Shown here piece after piece: positions 17,114 to 26,329 of a DNA stretch of 64,000 bases. The notes under the pieces are model-generated. The model was not told where the DNA came from. It saw only the letters and a program-made list of their open reading frames with translations, and did no database searches. Origin of the DNA: JABJAG01 sp038137215 (lineage in GTDB: Bacteria; Pseudomonadota; Alphaproteobacteria; UBA6615). Position numbers and translations under genes: made by a program. Location of the stretch: assembly GCA_038137215.1 (NCBI GenBank), contig JAYQBG010000003.1, forward strand, positions 62,001 to 126,000, written 5' to 3'. Position 1 is the stretch's first letter; every line of letters begins with the position of its first letter.

Positions 17114-17569
17114 CTATTTGTGACGATCGACCGCGCGCGAAAGCAGCAGATAAGCCTTGCCGACATCTGCGGTGAGCAGGCTCGCGCTGAGCAGTTCGTC
17201 GGGATCGGCCTCGCCGGCCTGGACGAGCAGACGTTCGAACTCCCGCAGATAGCGCGTGGCCAGTCCGCGGAACTCCTCGTCTTCCTCGAACATCTCGCGC
17301 ACCCGTGCGATCACCACGGGCTCGCCTGCGCGCGAGGCGATCCGGCGCAGAGCCACGGTCCGGTCACCCTTGGCAAACCGGCGGATGATGTCGGGCGCGG
17401 CATCGCCTTCGAGCACCTGCTGCAGATCGACCCCGATCGAGCCGAGGGTATCGAGGACGCGGTTGGCCGTGTGCAGCAGAACGCCGCGGTTGGATTCGAG
17501 ATAGGAGTTGCGCACCTCTTCCGATGTCCGGGCAGCTTCCTCCCACTCTTCCCCCCGATTGTCAGACAT
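17114..17569 (-). CDS. Conserved hypothetical protein next to methylmalonyl-CoA mutase
   Basis: A 151-residue soluble, strongly charged, predicted all-helical protein (SEEVRNSYLESNRGVLLHTA; VREMFEEDEEFRGLATRYLR; LLSASLLTADVGKAYLLLSR). No signal peptide, membrane segment or catalytic motif is visible. It begins 4 bp after the scpA stop, so it is the next gene of that operon, and it ends 210 bp before the Lrp-meaB pair. The family is not recognised. A role linked to the mutase (assembly or regulation) is suggested only by the tight coupling. Confidence 0.75.
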   Translation of the reverse strand: MSDNRGEEWEEAARTSEEVRNSYLESNRGVLLHTANRVLDTLGSIGVDLQQVLEGDAAPDIIRRFAKGDRTVALRRIASRAGEPVVIARVREMFEEDEEFRGLATRYLREFERLLVQAGEADPDELLSASLLTADVGKAYLLLSRAVDRHK

Positions 17570-17573
17570 GGAT

Positions 17574-19730
17574 TCAGGCGGCCTCGCGGCGACTGCGGCG
17601 GATCATTTCAAGCACGTCCCCCGCCGCGGCAGGAATGTTCGTTCCCGGTCCATAAATGGCCGACACGCCATTGGATTTGAGGAATTCATAATCCTTGGCC
17701 GGGATCACGCCGCCACAGATCACGATGATGTCGTCCGCGCGTTCGGCCTTGAGCGCTTCCGTCAACTGCGGCACCAAGGTCTTATGGCCCGCCGCCTGGG
17801 TCGAAACCCCGATCACATGCACGTCATTCTCGACGGCCTGGCGCGCGGCTTCTTCCGGGGTCGCAAAGAGCGGCCCGATATCGACGTCAAAGCCCAGATC
17901 GGCAAAGGCCGTCGCAATCACCTTGGCGCCACGGTCATGGCCATCCTGCCCAAGCTTGACCACCAGCATGCGCGGGCGGCGTCCCTCATCCTCGGCGAAG
18001 GCTTCGATGTCCTTCACCGTTTTCTTGAAGTCTTCGTCATCCTCATAGGCCGAGGCGTAAACCCCCGAAATCGACTGCACCGTTGCCTGATGGCGTCCGA
18101 AGACCTTCTCCATGGCATCCGACATCTCTCCGACCGTGGCCCGCACGCGCGCGGCCTCGACACATGCGGCGAGCAGATTGCCCTCGCCGCTTTCCGCAAC
18201 CCGGGTCAGGTTCGCCAACGCCTCGTCGCACTTTGCGCCATCGCGTGTTGCGCGGATTTTCTCCAGCCGCGCCACCTGGGCCTCGCGCACCCGCGTGTTG
18301 TCGATATCTAGGACATCGATCTCCTCGACCTCGTCCGGCACAAATCGGTTCACCCCGACAATCACATCCTCGCCGCGGTCCACGCGGGCCTGGCGGCGCG
18401 CGGCAGCTTCCTCGATCCGCAGCTTCGGCATGCCCGATTCCACGGCCTTGGTCATGCCGCCAAGTTCCTCGACTTCCGCGATCAGCTTGCGCGCCTCGAC
18501 GATCAGGCTGTTGGTCAGGCTTTCCAGATAGTAGGACCCGGCCATGGGATCGACCACATTCGTGATCCCGGTCTCGTGCTGCAGAATCAGTTGCGTGTTC
18601 CGCGCGATCCGGGCCGAGAACGGCGTCGGCAACGCGACGGCCTCATCGAATGAATTCGTGTGTAACGACTGGGTGCCGCCCAGGGTCGCCGCCATCGCCT
18701 CAACCGTGGTGCGCACGATGTTGTTGTAGGGGTCCTGCTCGGTCAGGGACACACCCGAGGTCTGGCAATGGGTGCGCAACATCAGCGAGCGTTCGTCCTG
18801 CGCATCGAACTCGTCGCGCAGCATATGCGCCCAGAGAAAACGTGCCGCCCGCAGTTTGGCGATCTCCATGAAGAAATTCATGCCGATGCCGAAGAAGAAG
18901 GACAGGCGCGGCGCGAAGGCATCCACATCGAGCCCGGTGTAGCGGGCCGCGCGCACATATTCCACGCCGTCGGCCAGGGTGAAGGCCAGTTCCTGCACCG
19001 CGGTCGCCCCGGCTTCCTGCATGTGATAGCCGGAAATCGAGATCGAGTTGAACCGCGGCATGTTTTCGGCCGTGTAGCCGATGATGTCGGCGACAATCCG
19101 CATGGAGGGGGCCGGCGGGTAGATATAGGTGTTGCGGACCATGAACTCCTTCAGAATGTCGTTCTGAATGGTCCCTGAGAGCTTGTCCTGGGGCACGCCC
19201 TGTTCTTCGGCGGCGACGATGTAGTTGGCCAGGACCGGCAGCACCGCGCCGTTCATGGTCATCGACACGCTCATTTCATCGAGCGGAATCCCGTCGAACA
19301 GGATTTTGGCGTCTTCCACGCTGTCGATGGCCACACCGGCCTTGCCCACATCGCCGACCACGCGCGGGTGATCGCTGTCATAACCGCGATGGGTCGCCAG
19401 ATCGAAGGCGACAGACAGCCCGCGCTGCCCGCCTTCGAGGGCCTTGCGGTAAAACGCGTTGGATTCTTCCGCCGTTGAGAACCCCGCATACTGGCGGACG
19501 GTCCAGGGCCGGCCGGCATACATGGTCGCCTTCGGGCCTCCCACGAAGGGCGGGAATCCCGGCAGGCTGTCACGCCAGGAGATGTCATCCAGATCGGCCG
19601 CCGTATAGACCGCGCGAATATCGATCCCCTCCGGCGTATGCCAGATCAGGTCGTCGGGAGACCGGTCGCGCAGTTCCTTGTCGGCGCGCGCGCGCCACTC
19701 ATCCTGGGTGGGTTTGGAGAATTCAGCCAT
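17574..19730 (-). CDS. scpA: Methylmalonyl-CoA mutase
   Basis: A 718-residue single-chain adenosylcobalamin-dependent mutase that interconverts (R)-methylmalonyl-CoA and succinyl-CoA. ATG 19730 was selected over an in-frame ATG 39 codons upstream because the N-terminus MAEFSKPTQDEWRARADKEL matches the family and because of the length. The TIM-barrel substrate domain shows PFVGGPKATMYAGRPWTVRQ, QNDILKEFMVRNTYI and RTHCQTSGVSLTEQDPYNN. The C-terminal B12-binding domain carries GQDGHDRGAKVIA with the His that ligates cobalt, and ends with VICGGVIPAKDYEFL. MeaB lies downstream on the same strand. Propionyl-CoA carboxylase and epimerase genes are absent from the window. Confidence 0.97.
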   Translation of the reverse strand: MAEFSKPTQDEWRARADKELRDRSPDDLIWHTPEGIDIRAVYTAADLDDISWRDSLPGFPPFVGGPKATMYAGRPWTVRQYAGFSTAEESNAFYRKALEGGQRGLSVAFDLATHRGYDSDHPRVVGDVGKAGVAIDSVEDAKILFDGIPLDEMSVSMTMNGAVLPVLANYIVAAEEQGVPQDKLSGTIQNDILKEFMVRNTYIYPPAPSMRIVADIIGYTAENMPRFNSISISGYHMQEAGATAVQELAFTLADGVEYVRAARYTGLDVDAFAPRLSFFFGIGMNFFMEIAKLRAARFLWAHMLRDEFDAQDERSLMLRTHCQTSGVSLTEQDPYNNIVRTTVEAMAATLGGTQSLHTNSFDEAVALPTPFSARIARNTQLILQHETGITNVVDPMAGSYYLESLTNSLIVEARKLIAEVEELGGMTKAVESGMPKLRIEEAAARRQARVDRGEDVIVGVNRFVPDEVEEIDVLDIDNTRVREAQVARLEKIRATRDGAKCDEALANLTRVAESGEGNLLAACVEAARVRATVGEMSDAMEKVFGRHQATVQSISGVYASAYEDDEDFKKTVKDIEAFAEDEGRRPRMLVVKLGQDGHDRGAKVIATAFADLGFDVDIGPLFATPEEAARQAVENDVHVIGVSTQAAGHKTLVPQLTEALKAERADDIIVICGGVIPAKDYEFLKSNGVSAIYGPGTNIPAAAGDVLEMIRRSRREAA

Positions 19731-19791
19731 TTGGGGCCCGCAAAGCTCATTTCCGAAGGTCCGAAAGTATAGTCGGACAGGAAGTGCGGGT

Positions 19792-21615
19792 CTATTGAGC
19801 CCCGGCATTGTCCAGTGCCAGCCGCAGGAAGGGCACCGGGGCATCAAAGCCGCGCAATTCGGCGCTTTCCCGGGACATCTGGCGATCCGTCAGCAAAGGC
19901 GCCACGGCAGGATCATCTGCAATTGCATGCGAAAGCACGATATCCCCACCCTGACTCTGGCTTTCCAGGCGGGCTGCCATGTTCACCGTGGTCCCGAAAT
20001 AGTCCAGCCGCTCGTTGAGGGTGACCGCGATACAGGGCCCCTCGTGGATGCCGATCTTGATGATCGCCGCCTGCTCGGCCGCCAGATCGGCGGCATAGTC
20101 TTTGTTGAAGGCGGCGACAGCATCCTGAATTTCCAGGGCGGCCGCCAAACAGTTCGCCGGGTCCGGGAAAGCCGCCATCACCGCATCGCCGATCGTCTTG
20201 ACCACGCCGCCATCGTGCTTGCGGACAATTTCCGTCAGTACGGCAAAATGTTCGCGCACCAGCGCATAGGCCCGCGCATCGCCGATGGCTTCGTACAAAG
20301 CAGTGGAACGTCGCAAATCGGTGAACATCAGCGCCACCCGCTGGATCGCAACCTCATCGCCCGGACGCAACACCTGATCGGAGAACAGATCGCGAAACGC
20401 CTGCAGCGCGGTGACGCGATCTGCCGCGAGCGCATCGCGTTCCCACGCCAGTTCCTCGATCACGAATATTCTGTCGTGCGGGCCATTGTTCACAAATGTC
20501 AGCATCCCGGACTCCGGGGCAACTTCCGGCCGGATCGTCTCTCCGTCATAGACCACGGCCGGAAACGCACCGCCGTCATAGTCGATATCCGCTTCCGGAC
20601 CTGCCTCCAGCGTGCGCAACCGATAGGGTCCGGCGACGAGGCGCGCATCGAGCGCACGCGTCTGCCCCGCCGGCACGGCGATTTGCGCCACCACATGGGG
20701 CATGCTGCCCGGGCCGAACAGGCAATACTCGCCATAAACATTGGGCCGGATGCCGGGAGACGGCTAAAAACTCAACTCCACATTCCGGGAGAATTCCCGG
20801 TCGTAGTCGATATTGCAGGTGTCGCAATGGGCTCCGGTGGGCATTTCGTCGAGACCGCTGGAGATCGACTTCGCAACCCGGCAACGCGGACACAGAATAT
20901 CCCAGCGCAGATCGAGCAACCCGGCCCGGGTCGCCTCCAGGCAGGCTTCCACGACTTCGCGCGGCTCGACATTCCAGTCCCGCGCCAATGCGAGGGGCCG
21001 CATTTTGAAGACATCGACCTCCTGCCGGGTGGTCGCATATCGCGCCAGGTCTTTCGCCAGACCATGCCCGTGTGGCGAGGCCTCGATCGCAGCCACTGCA
21101 CGGTCAATGCGTGTGCGCGTGTCTTCACTCAGCTCGGGCGGCGGCACATCGAATGGCGTGTCCTGTTCTCCGGCGACGAACTGACCAACCCGTTCAACTA
21201 TGGTGGAAAAGGATTTCCCGACGGATTTGAAGAACACCGTCCGAAGCGCAATCTCACCCAGAAGACCCGAGGCCTCGGCCTCCAGCGTGTAGGTGCATTT
21301 GCTGCCCGCACCATCGGCTTCCAGGCGCAGATGGGCGCACAGCATCTTCAGGGGGCCCTTGCTGAAATGCCGGCGGTGCTCGAACCACTGGTTTTTGACC
21401 CAGTTCACCGGTTCCTCGCGCCAGGCCAGCGTCATGCCACCCTGCTTGCCATGACCTTCAAACAGAACCGAACCATCCGGCTGCGGGGTTTCAACAATAT
21501 CGTGTTTGGGAAGGCCGGCAGCTTCATTGAAGCGGGCCGTATCAGACAGGTAAGGCCACAACGCCTCGGGGGGCTGGTCGAAGGTCCAGATCCATTGCTG
21601 GCGATGCACGGTCAC
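19792..21615 (-). pseudogene. DUF5939-type adenylate/guanylate cyclase interrupted by in-frame TAG
   Basis: The whole 608-codon frame reads as one protein except for a single TAG at 20764-20766. Start GTG 21615 has a perfect AGGAGGT ribosome site 6 nt upstream. Order: a START/SRBCC-like lipid-binding fold (WTFDQPPEALWPYLSDTARF), the DUF5939 region with a CPRC...CDTC zinc-knuckle-like pair, the stop just after NVELSF, continuation PSPGIRPNVYGEYCLFGPGS, then a class III nucleotide cyclase domain (VALMFTDLRRSTALYEAIGD, KTIGDAVMAAF, DYFGTTVNMAARLESQ). The two halves remain in the same frame, so a point mutation of one sense codon to TAG is the simplest reading. A downstream ATG at 20703 might still make a cyclase-only fragment. 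Confidence 0.75.
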
Positions 21616-21726
21616 GCAGGACCTCCTGACACGCATTTTTCGGGGCGTTTGCCCAGCTTGTGATGGCGACTGCCTGTGCGTGAAATTCACTCCGGAAACG
21701 CAAACAAACAGCGTCCGGATCAAAGT

Positions 21727-22620
21727 TTACCAGATGAGTCCCGGAATGACGTAGCGCGGGGCGGCCGGCGCATCGCCCAGAACATCGGCCAGTTTGTCTG
21801 CGGACGGCAACTCACCATAGGACACGCCCAGTTTCTCAGCCGCGATACCACTGACGATAAAGGCCGAATCGAGCCCCGCCCCTGCCGCGCCGGCGATGTC
21901 GGTCAGGAGCCCATCCCCGATCATGAGAACGCGCGACGGGTCGGGCGAACCGATCGATTCGAGCACGGTATCGAAAACCGGACGATAAGGCTTGCCGTGC
22001 CAGGCCACATCGCCGCCGAACCGGGTCTCATAGGCTTCGGCCATGGCCCCGGCGCAGATTTCGCGCGTGTCGCCGCGCAGCACTTCGCGATCCGGGTTGG
22101 TGCAAACCATCGGCAAGCCGCGCAGTGCGGCGGCTTCGAGCTCGGGCAGATAATCATCCAGGCGATGACCTTCTTCTCGCGGGCCGGTGCAGATCAGGAA
22201 ATCAGCTTCGCCTATTTCCGCTTCCCGTTCGACGCCGGGATTGTCCAGCATCGGGCGGTGCCGGTCGGGACCGATAAACGCGGCCAGGGTACCCAGTTCG
22301 CGATGCCAGGGATCGTTCCGGTCGCGGATGGCATGCCAGGCGATCTCTCCCGAGCAGAAAATAACGTCGTAGATATCCTCGGGGATGCCAATCTGCCCAA
22401 GCACCGTATGCACCCCGGACACCCGGAACGGGGCGTTGGACAACAAGGCCACGCCGGCGCCGGCCTTCTTGAACTGCGCCAGACATTCGATCGCCCCGGG
22501 CAGGGGTGCGATGCCGTTGTGGAGCGTTCCCCACAGATCGACAATCAGGTGGTCATAGCGCGCGGCGAGCGGCGCAAGATGCGCCAGCAATTCGGGATCG
22601 AGGGAAGGTGTATCAGGCAT
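21727..22620 (-). CDS. HAD-superfamily sugar-phosphatase-like hydrolase (TIGR01459 type)
   Basis: A 297-residue HAD hydrolase of the NagD/class IIA type. Motif I is atypical: DHLIVDLWGTLHNG has the first Asp, but Trp in place of the second Asp region residue (DLWG rather than DxDG), as in the TIGR01459 subfamily. Motif II is LLSNAPF, motif III has HGKPYRPVFDTVLE, and motif IV is MIGDGLLTDIAGA. The start at 22620 is chosen over an ATG 25 codons upstream because it gives the family length. It is upstream of the cyclase gene (111 bp to its GTG), perhaps in one unit. The physiological substrate is unknown. Confidence 0.88.
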   Translation of the reverse strand: MPDTPSLDPELLAHLAPLAARYDHLIVDLWGTLHNGIAPLPGAIECLAQFKKAGAGVALLSNAPFRVSGVHTVLGQIGIPEDIYDVIFCSGEIAWHAIRDRNDPWHRELGTLAAFIGPDRHRPMLDNPGVEREAEIGEADFLICTGPREEGHRLDDYLPELEAAALRGLPMVCTNPDREVLRGDTREICAGAMAEAYETRFGGDVAWHGKPYRPVFDTVLESIGSPDPSRVLMIGDGLLTDIAGAAGAGLDSAFIVSGIAAEKLGVSYGELPSADKLADVLGDAPAAPRYVIPGLIW

Positions 22621-22697
22621 AGCGCCACGGCGTATGCCATGGTGCAGACGCAGAAGAAAGCGGATTTCCGTGACAGGTCGGAAATGTCCGGCCAAGT

Positions 22698-23941
22698 CTA
22701 GTCCGAGCGGCTCAGACGCGGTTCGCCGAACAGATAGCCCTGACCGAAGTCGATGCCGTAATCGAGCAACTCCACGAGCTGCTTCTCGTCTTCGATCTTC
22801 TCGACGATCAGATCAAGGCCGTCACGATCGAGCCATTTCTTGATATCGCTGCCCGCAATTCCAATGCCCATATTGTCCGGGTCGTTCAGGAAGAAATGGG
22901 CGTCCACTTTCACGAAACGGAAATTCTTGGCCGACAGACCCGGCAGATCGAGATTGAGATGCCGGACCTGATCGAGTGAAAAGCGGAAGCCCAGATCGGC
23001 CAGTCGCGCGAGGTTGCCGATGGTGATCGGTGGCGCGGATTCGATATCGGCCTGCCCGAATTCGAAGAACAGCTTGGGCGCGAGATCGGTGTTCTCGGAC
23101 ACGAAATCCACGAAATCGGTGATGAAACCCGTATCGCTGAGGCTCTCGCGGGAAATGTTGCAGAAGAAGGCCGTGTCGTAATTGCGGCGTTGAGTGCGGC
23201 GCACAAGCTGGACACAACGGAACAGCAGCATGTTGTCGATGGCGCTGACCAGGCCCTCACGCTCGGCAATCTCGATATACTGGCCTGGCCCGGCCCGATC
23301 ACGGTGCCGTCCTCCGAACGAATCCGCGTGAAACATTCGTAGTAGCGGTTCTTGCGCTGGGGCAGGCTGACGATGGGTTGCAGATAGACGTCAACGCGGT
23401 CGAGACGCAGCGCCTCGTGCACGATTCCCAGGACTTCCTGATCCTCGGCCGTGCGCAAATCCTCGCCCGACGGCGCACTGACGGCCTTTCCGCCTTCCAC
23501 GGCGACAAGCCGGGGACGTTCGGCGATTTCCATCTGGCCATTCAGCAATGCCGCTTCGGCCTGCTTCTGGGAAAAGCTTTCGATCAGCCCCTGCAGCACC
23601 TTAACTTCCGCCACCATCTGGGACACGCGCTGTTCCCCGGCGCGTCCGACCTGCTCCAGCGACTGCCGGATTTGCAGAGCCTGGGTCTGGGTGTTCAGCA
23701 GATCTTCGGCGATCTCGCGGGTCTGCCGACGCATCACGTTGAGTTCTTCTCGGTTGCGGCGATCACGCTCGCTCTGGGTGAACGCGTAATGCGCAAACGC
23801 ACAGCCAAGCCACACCAGCCCGGCCAGGAACGGCGCGACGGCGGGGGAAACAGACGGCACATATTGCGGGACGAGCAACGCAAGCGCGAGCGCAAGGACC
23901 GAATAGGAGGCGGTGATTATGGCGTGCAGGATCAATGGCAT
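22698..23941 (-). pseudogene. TipF-like degenerate EAL-domain membrane protein, broken by 5-bp duplication
   Basis: The N-terminal frame from ATG 23941 has two membrane spans (LHAIITASYSVLALALALLV; APFLAGLVWLGCAFAHYAF), a coiled coil of about 90 residues (EELNVMRRQTREIAEDLLNT ...), and the start of an EAL domain (VDVYLQPIVSLPQRKNRYYE). At 23281-23290 the plus strand has TGGCC twice in tandem; removing one copy restores GTVIGPGQYIEIAEREG and continuity to the end DFGQGYLFGEPRLSRSD at 22698. TM-coiled coil-EAL is the architecture of TipF, the c-di-GMP-binding flagellar factor of Caulobacter. The catalytic positions are degenerate (ECF for EAL, SLDQV for DDFG), so even an intact version would bind rather than cleave c-di-GMP. 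Confidence 0.7.
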
Positions 23942-24075
23942 GGTTCTGAGCGTGAGATTGCCTCGTCAAGCCTTGCCATATGGTTAACGAAGATTGAGGT
24001 TTATGTCTGAATGGGTGGCCACAGCCCCCTCGGCATCCATAAACCCCGACCCCCAATCAGGCAGCCGCCTGAATG

Positions 24076-24105
24076 TATGGGTTCCCGCCTGCGCAGGAAG
24101 GACGA
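24076..24105. repeat. Single arm of a TTCCCGCCTGCGC palindromic repeat
   Basis: The run TATGGGTTCCCGCCTGCGCA is shared, except for its last base, with the right arm of the long inverted repeat at 39641-39736, and is followed here by GGAAGGACGAG where the other copy has GGGCATGACGAT. This is a degenerate, half-size copy of the same intergenic repeat family. Confidence 0.6.
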
Positions 24106-24140
24106 GCCGTGTTGTGGTGAGATGGTTCCAAAAGTCTCGA

Positions 24141-24230
24141 CGTCATTGCGAACACAGTGAAGCAATCCAGCGGCGGCGCTGCCGGACAGGAATGTCCGGA
24201 TGGCTGCTGGTCTGCGGCCCTCACAATAAC
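24141..24230. repeat. Diverged CATTGCGA/AGCAATCCAG palindromic element
   Basis: The left part CGTCATTGCGA...GTGAAGCAATCCAG matches the left arm of the element at 29871-29955. The right part (GGATGGCTGC ... CTCACAATAACG) is a mutated inverse of it. Inside is a second small hairpin CCGGACAGGAATGTCCGG. Such palindromes are dispersed intergenic repeats; this copy appears decayed. Confidence 0.55.
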
Positions 24231-24254
24231 GAGAGATCCGGCAAGACGAGCAGG

Positions 24255-25427
24255 TTAACGCTCGGCAGGCAGCACCTGTTCGACCAGTGTCGCCCAGTAG
24301 GACGCCCCGAGGGGAATGATCTCGTCGTTGAAATCATAACCCGGGTTGTGAAGCATGCAGCCGCCCTCAACAGCCCCGTTGCCGACCCAGACATAGCTGC
24401 CAGGCTTCTCGCGGAGCATGAAGGCGAAGTCTTCCGCGCCCATGCTGGGCACCGGGTTGTGGTTGATGGCATCGGCACCGACAAGCGCTGCCGCGGCGGC
24501 AGCCGCCTGCTCGGTTTCCTCGATGCTGTTGACCGTCGCCGGGTAAAGCTTCTGGTAGTTCAACTCCGCCGTGGCGCCATAGGCTGCGCAGACCCCGTCG
24601 GCAATTCGTTTCATGGCGGGCTCGACACTGTCGCGCACTTCATCGCGGAAGGAGCGCACGGTGCCGGCCAGGCGGACCTCATCAGGAATCACGTTGTACG
24701 CATCCCCGCCATGGATTTGGGTGACCGAGACCACGAGCGCGTCCACAGGATCGGTGTTGCGGCTGGCGATGGACTGCAGGGCCCCGACGACCTCGGAGGC
24801 AACCAGAATACTGTCGATCCCCTGATGGGGCATGGCGCCATGTCCGCCCTGGCCGCGAATGACGAGATCGAAGACATCGAAGGAGGCCATCATCGGGCCC
24901 GGCGACACGGCGAATTCGCCGACGGGCATGCCTGGCCAGTTGTGCATGCCATAGACGGCTTCGGCGGGAAATTTGTCGAACAGCCCTTCCCGGACCATCA
25001 CTTCCGCGCCGCCCTCGCCTTCTTCTGCGGGCTGAAAGATGAAATAGACCGTGCCGTCGAAGTCTTTTGTCTCGGCGAGGTACTTGGCCGCACCCAGGAG
25101 CATGGTCGTGTGCCCGTCATGGCCGCAGCCATGCATTTTCCCCGGGACCGTCGAAGCGTGGGCGAAATCGTTGCCTTCCTGCATGGGCAGCGCATCCATA
25201 TCGGCGCGCAGGACGATCGCCCGGTTGCCGGTCCCCGCTTTCAGGGTGCCGACCACGCCTGTCCTGGCGAGACCGCGATCGACCTCGATCCCGAAACTTT
25301 CCAGCCGCTCGGCCACTAGTGCGGATGTGCGTTCTTCTTCGAAGGCCAGCTCGGGATGGGCGTGAAAGTCACGCCGCCATTCGGTGAGCAACTCATGGTC
25401 GCGTTTGATTTCGTCTTTGATGGTCAT
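24255..25427 (-). CDS. M20-family amidohydrolase (hippurate hydrolase-like)
   Basis: A 390-residue zinc-dependent M20D peptidase/amidohydrolase that removes acyl groups from N-acyl amino acids. Metal-site motifs are present: RRDFHAHPELAFEE, LRADMDALPM, the CGHDGHTTMLLGAAKYL block with Cys/His ligands, FQPAEEGEGGAEVMV, and the late ligand His in NHNPVPSMGAEDFAFM. The dimerisation domain has RGQGGHGAMPHQG. The exact substrate (hippurate, N-acetyl amino acid or an auxin-type conjugate) cannot be decided. It is directly downstream (12 bp) of a nitrilase-family gene, so the two may be co-transcribed and act on amide substrates. Confidence 0.92.
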   Translation of the reverse strand: MTIKDEIKRDHELLTEWRRDFHAHPELAFEEERTSALVAERLESFGIEVDRGLARTGVVGTLKAGTGNRAIVLRADMDALPMQEGNDFAHASTVPGKMHGCGHDGHTTMLLGAAKYLAETKDFDGTVYFIFQPAEEGEGGAEVMVREGLFDKFPAEAVYGMHNWPGMPVGEFAVSPGPMMASFDVFDLVIRGQGGHGAMPHQGIDSILVASEVVGALQSIASRNTDPVDALVVSVTQIHGGDAYNVIPDEVRLAGTVRSFRDEVRDSVEPAMKRIADGVCAAYGATAELNYQKLYPATVNSIEETEQAAAAAAALVGADAINHNPVPSMGAEDFAFMLREKPGSYVWVGNGAVEGGCMLHNPGYDFNDEIIPLGASYWATLVEQVLPAER

Positions 25428-25439
25428 GGTTGGCTTCCC

Positions 25440-26264
25440 TCAGAGGACGCGGTGATCGGCGACAGGAATACGTGTCCGCACGGTTGAAAGATAGTCGAGG
25501 TCGATTTCGGCGCTGGTGTGGCCGGTGCCCTCACCGGCCTGGGCAATCATGTGGCCCCAGGGGTTTACGATCATCGAGTGACCCCAGCTCGCGCGTTCGT
25601 CATTGCCCTCGAAATAGGTTCCGGTCTGGGCCGCGGCCACCACATAGGTCTGGGTCTCGATGGCGCGCGCGCGCAGCAGCACTTCCCAGTGATCCTTGCC
25701 GGTCTGCAGGGTGAACGCGGCGGGCACCATGATGACATGCGCACCGGCCTCGGCAAGCGCCCGGTAGAGTTCGGCAAAGCGCAGGTCGTAACAGATGGTG
25801 CAACCGACCGTGATGTCACCGGCCCGATAGGTGACCACCGCATCCCCGCCGCCGAAGGTGTCGGATTCGCGATAGCTGTGCCCGTCGGGCGTGGTCACAT
25901 CGACCAGGTGAATCTTGCGGTAGCGCGCCAGTTCCACGCCATCCCGGTCAAAGGCCAGCGTGGTGTTGAAGAAGGTTTCTCCGTCGCGCTCCACGAAGCT
26001 GCCGCCATGAACAAAGACGCTGTGCTCGCGGGCCATGCCACGCAGGGTCTCGTATGCTTCCCCGCCGGCCTGACCGGGTTCGGGCAGTTCCTCGGCCGCC
26101 GCGCGCTTGTCGGCTACGGATGCGCCCATGAAGGCAAAGACCTCAGGCAGCACCACCATATCGGGCCGGTCGCGCGTGACCGCCTCAGCCACCAGCGCCC
26201 GCGCCTGAACCAGATTGGCGGCTTTGTCGCTGCCGGTGTTCATCTGTATCGCACTGATTTTCAT
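25440..26264 (-). CDS. Carbon-nitrogen hydrolase (nitrilase superfamily, Nit1-like)
   Basis: A 274-residue amidase with the Glu-Lys-Cys triad: Glu in DMVVLPEVFAFMG, Lys in ARYRKIHLVDV, and Cys in GCTICYDLRFAELYR. Sequence features (HLVDVTTPDGHSYRESDTF; HWEVLLRARAIETQTYVVA) resemble deaminated-glutathione amidase (Nit1/NadE-independent branch) of the superfamily. ATG 26264 (MKISAIQMNTGSDKAAN) is chosen over a start 8 codons upstream because the mature family begins there. It is divergent from the manC-like gene across about 65 bp. Repair of deaminated glutathione is the likeliest role, by family resemblance only. Confidence 0.88.
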   Translation of the reverse strand: MKISAIQMNTGSDKAANLVQARALVAEAVTRDRPDMVVLPEVFAFMGASVADKRAAAEELPEPGQAGGEAYETLRGMAREHSVFVHGGSFVERDGETFFNTTLAFDRDGVELARYRKIHLVDVTTPDGHSYRESDTFGGGDAVVTYRAGDITVGCTICYDLRFAELYRALAEAGAHVIMVPAAFTLQTGKDHWEVLLRARAIETQTYVVAAAQTGTYFEGNDERASWGHSMIVNPWGHMIAQAGEGTGHTSAEIDLDYLSTVRTRIPVADHRVL

Positions 26265-26329
26265 GACGAACATTCTAGTCGTTCGCACAAAAACCCGCTA
26301 GCAAGTGCGTGAACAAAGGAGACAGTGTC

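Larger units (their letters stand above)
23942..24254. other. Non-coding spacer with repeat remnants (313 bp)
   Basis: No protein-coding frame with codon bias or a ribosome site is visible here. The spacer sits between the divergent start of the TipF-like gene and the stop of the amidohydrolase gene. It contains a TTCCCGCCTGCGC-type repeat arm (24076-24105) and a CATTGCGA / GAAGCAATCCAG palindromic element (24141-24230), listed separately. Confidence 0.7.

Noticed and set aside
20764..20766. Hypothesis that TAG is recoded as an amino acid in this organism
   Set aside because: Several clearly intact genes here use TAG as normal stop (for example xerD, tgt and cobT), and no suppressor tRNA was seen, so local mutation or sequence error is simpler.
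23281..23290. TGGCC tandem as a true phase-variation switch
   Set aside because: Two copies only; phase-variable tracts usually have many. Kept only as a check in the findings.
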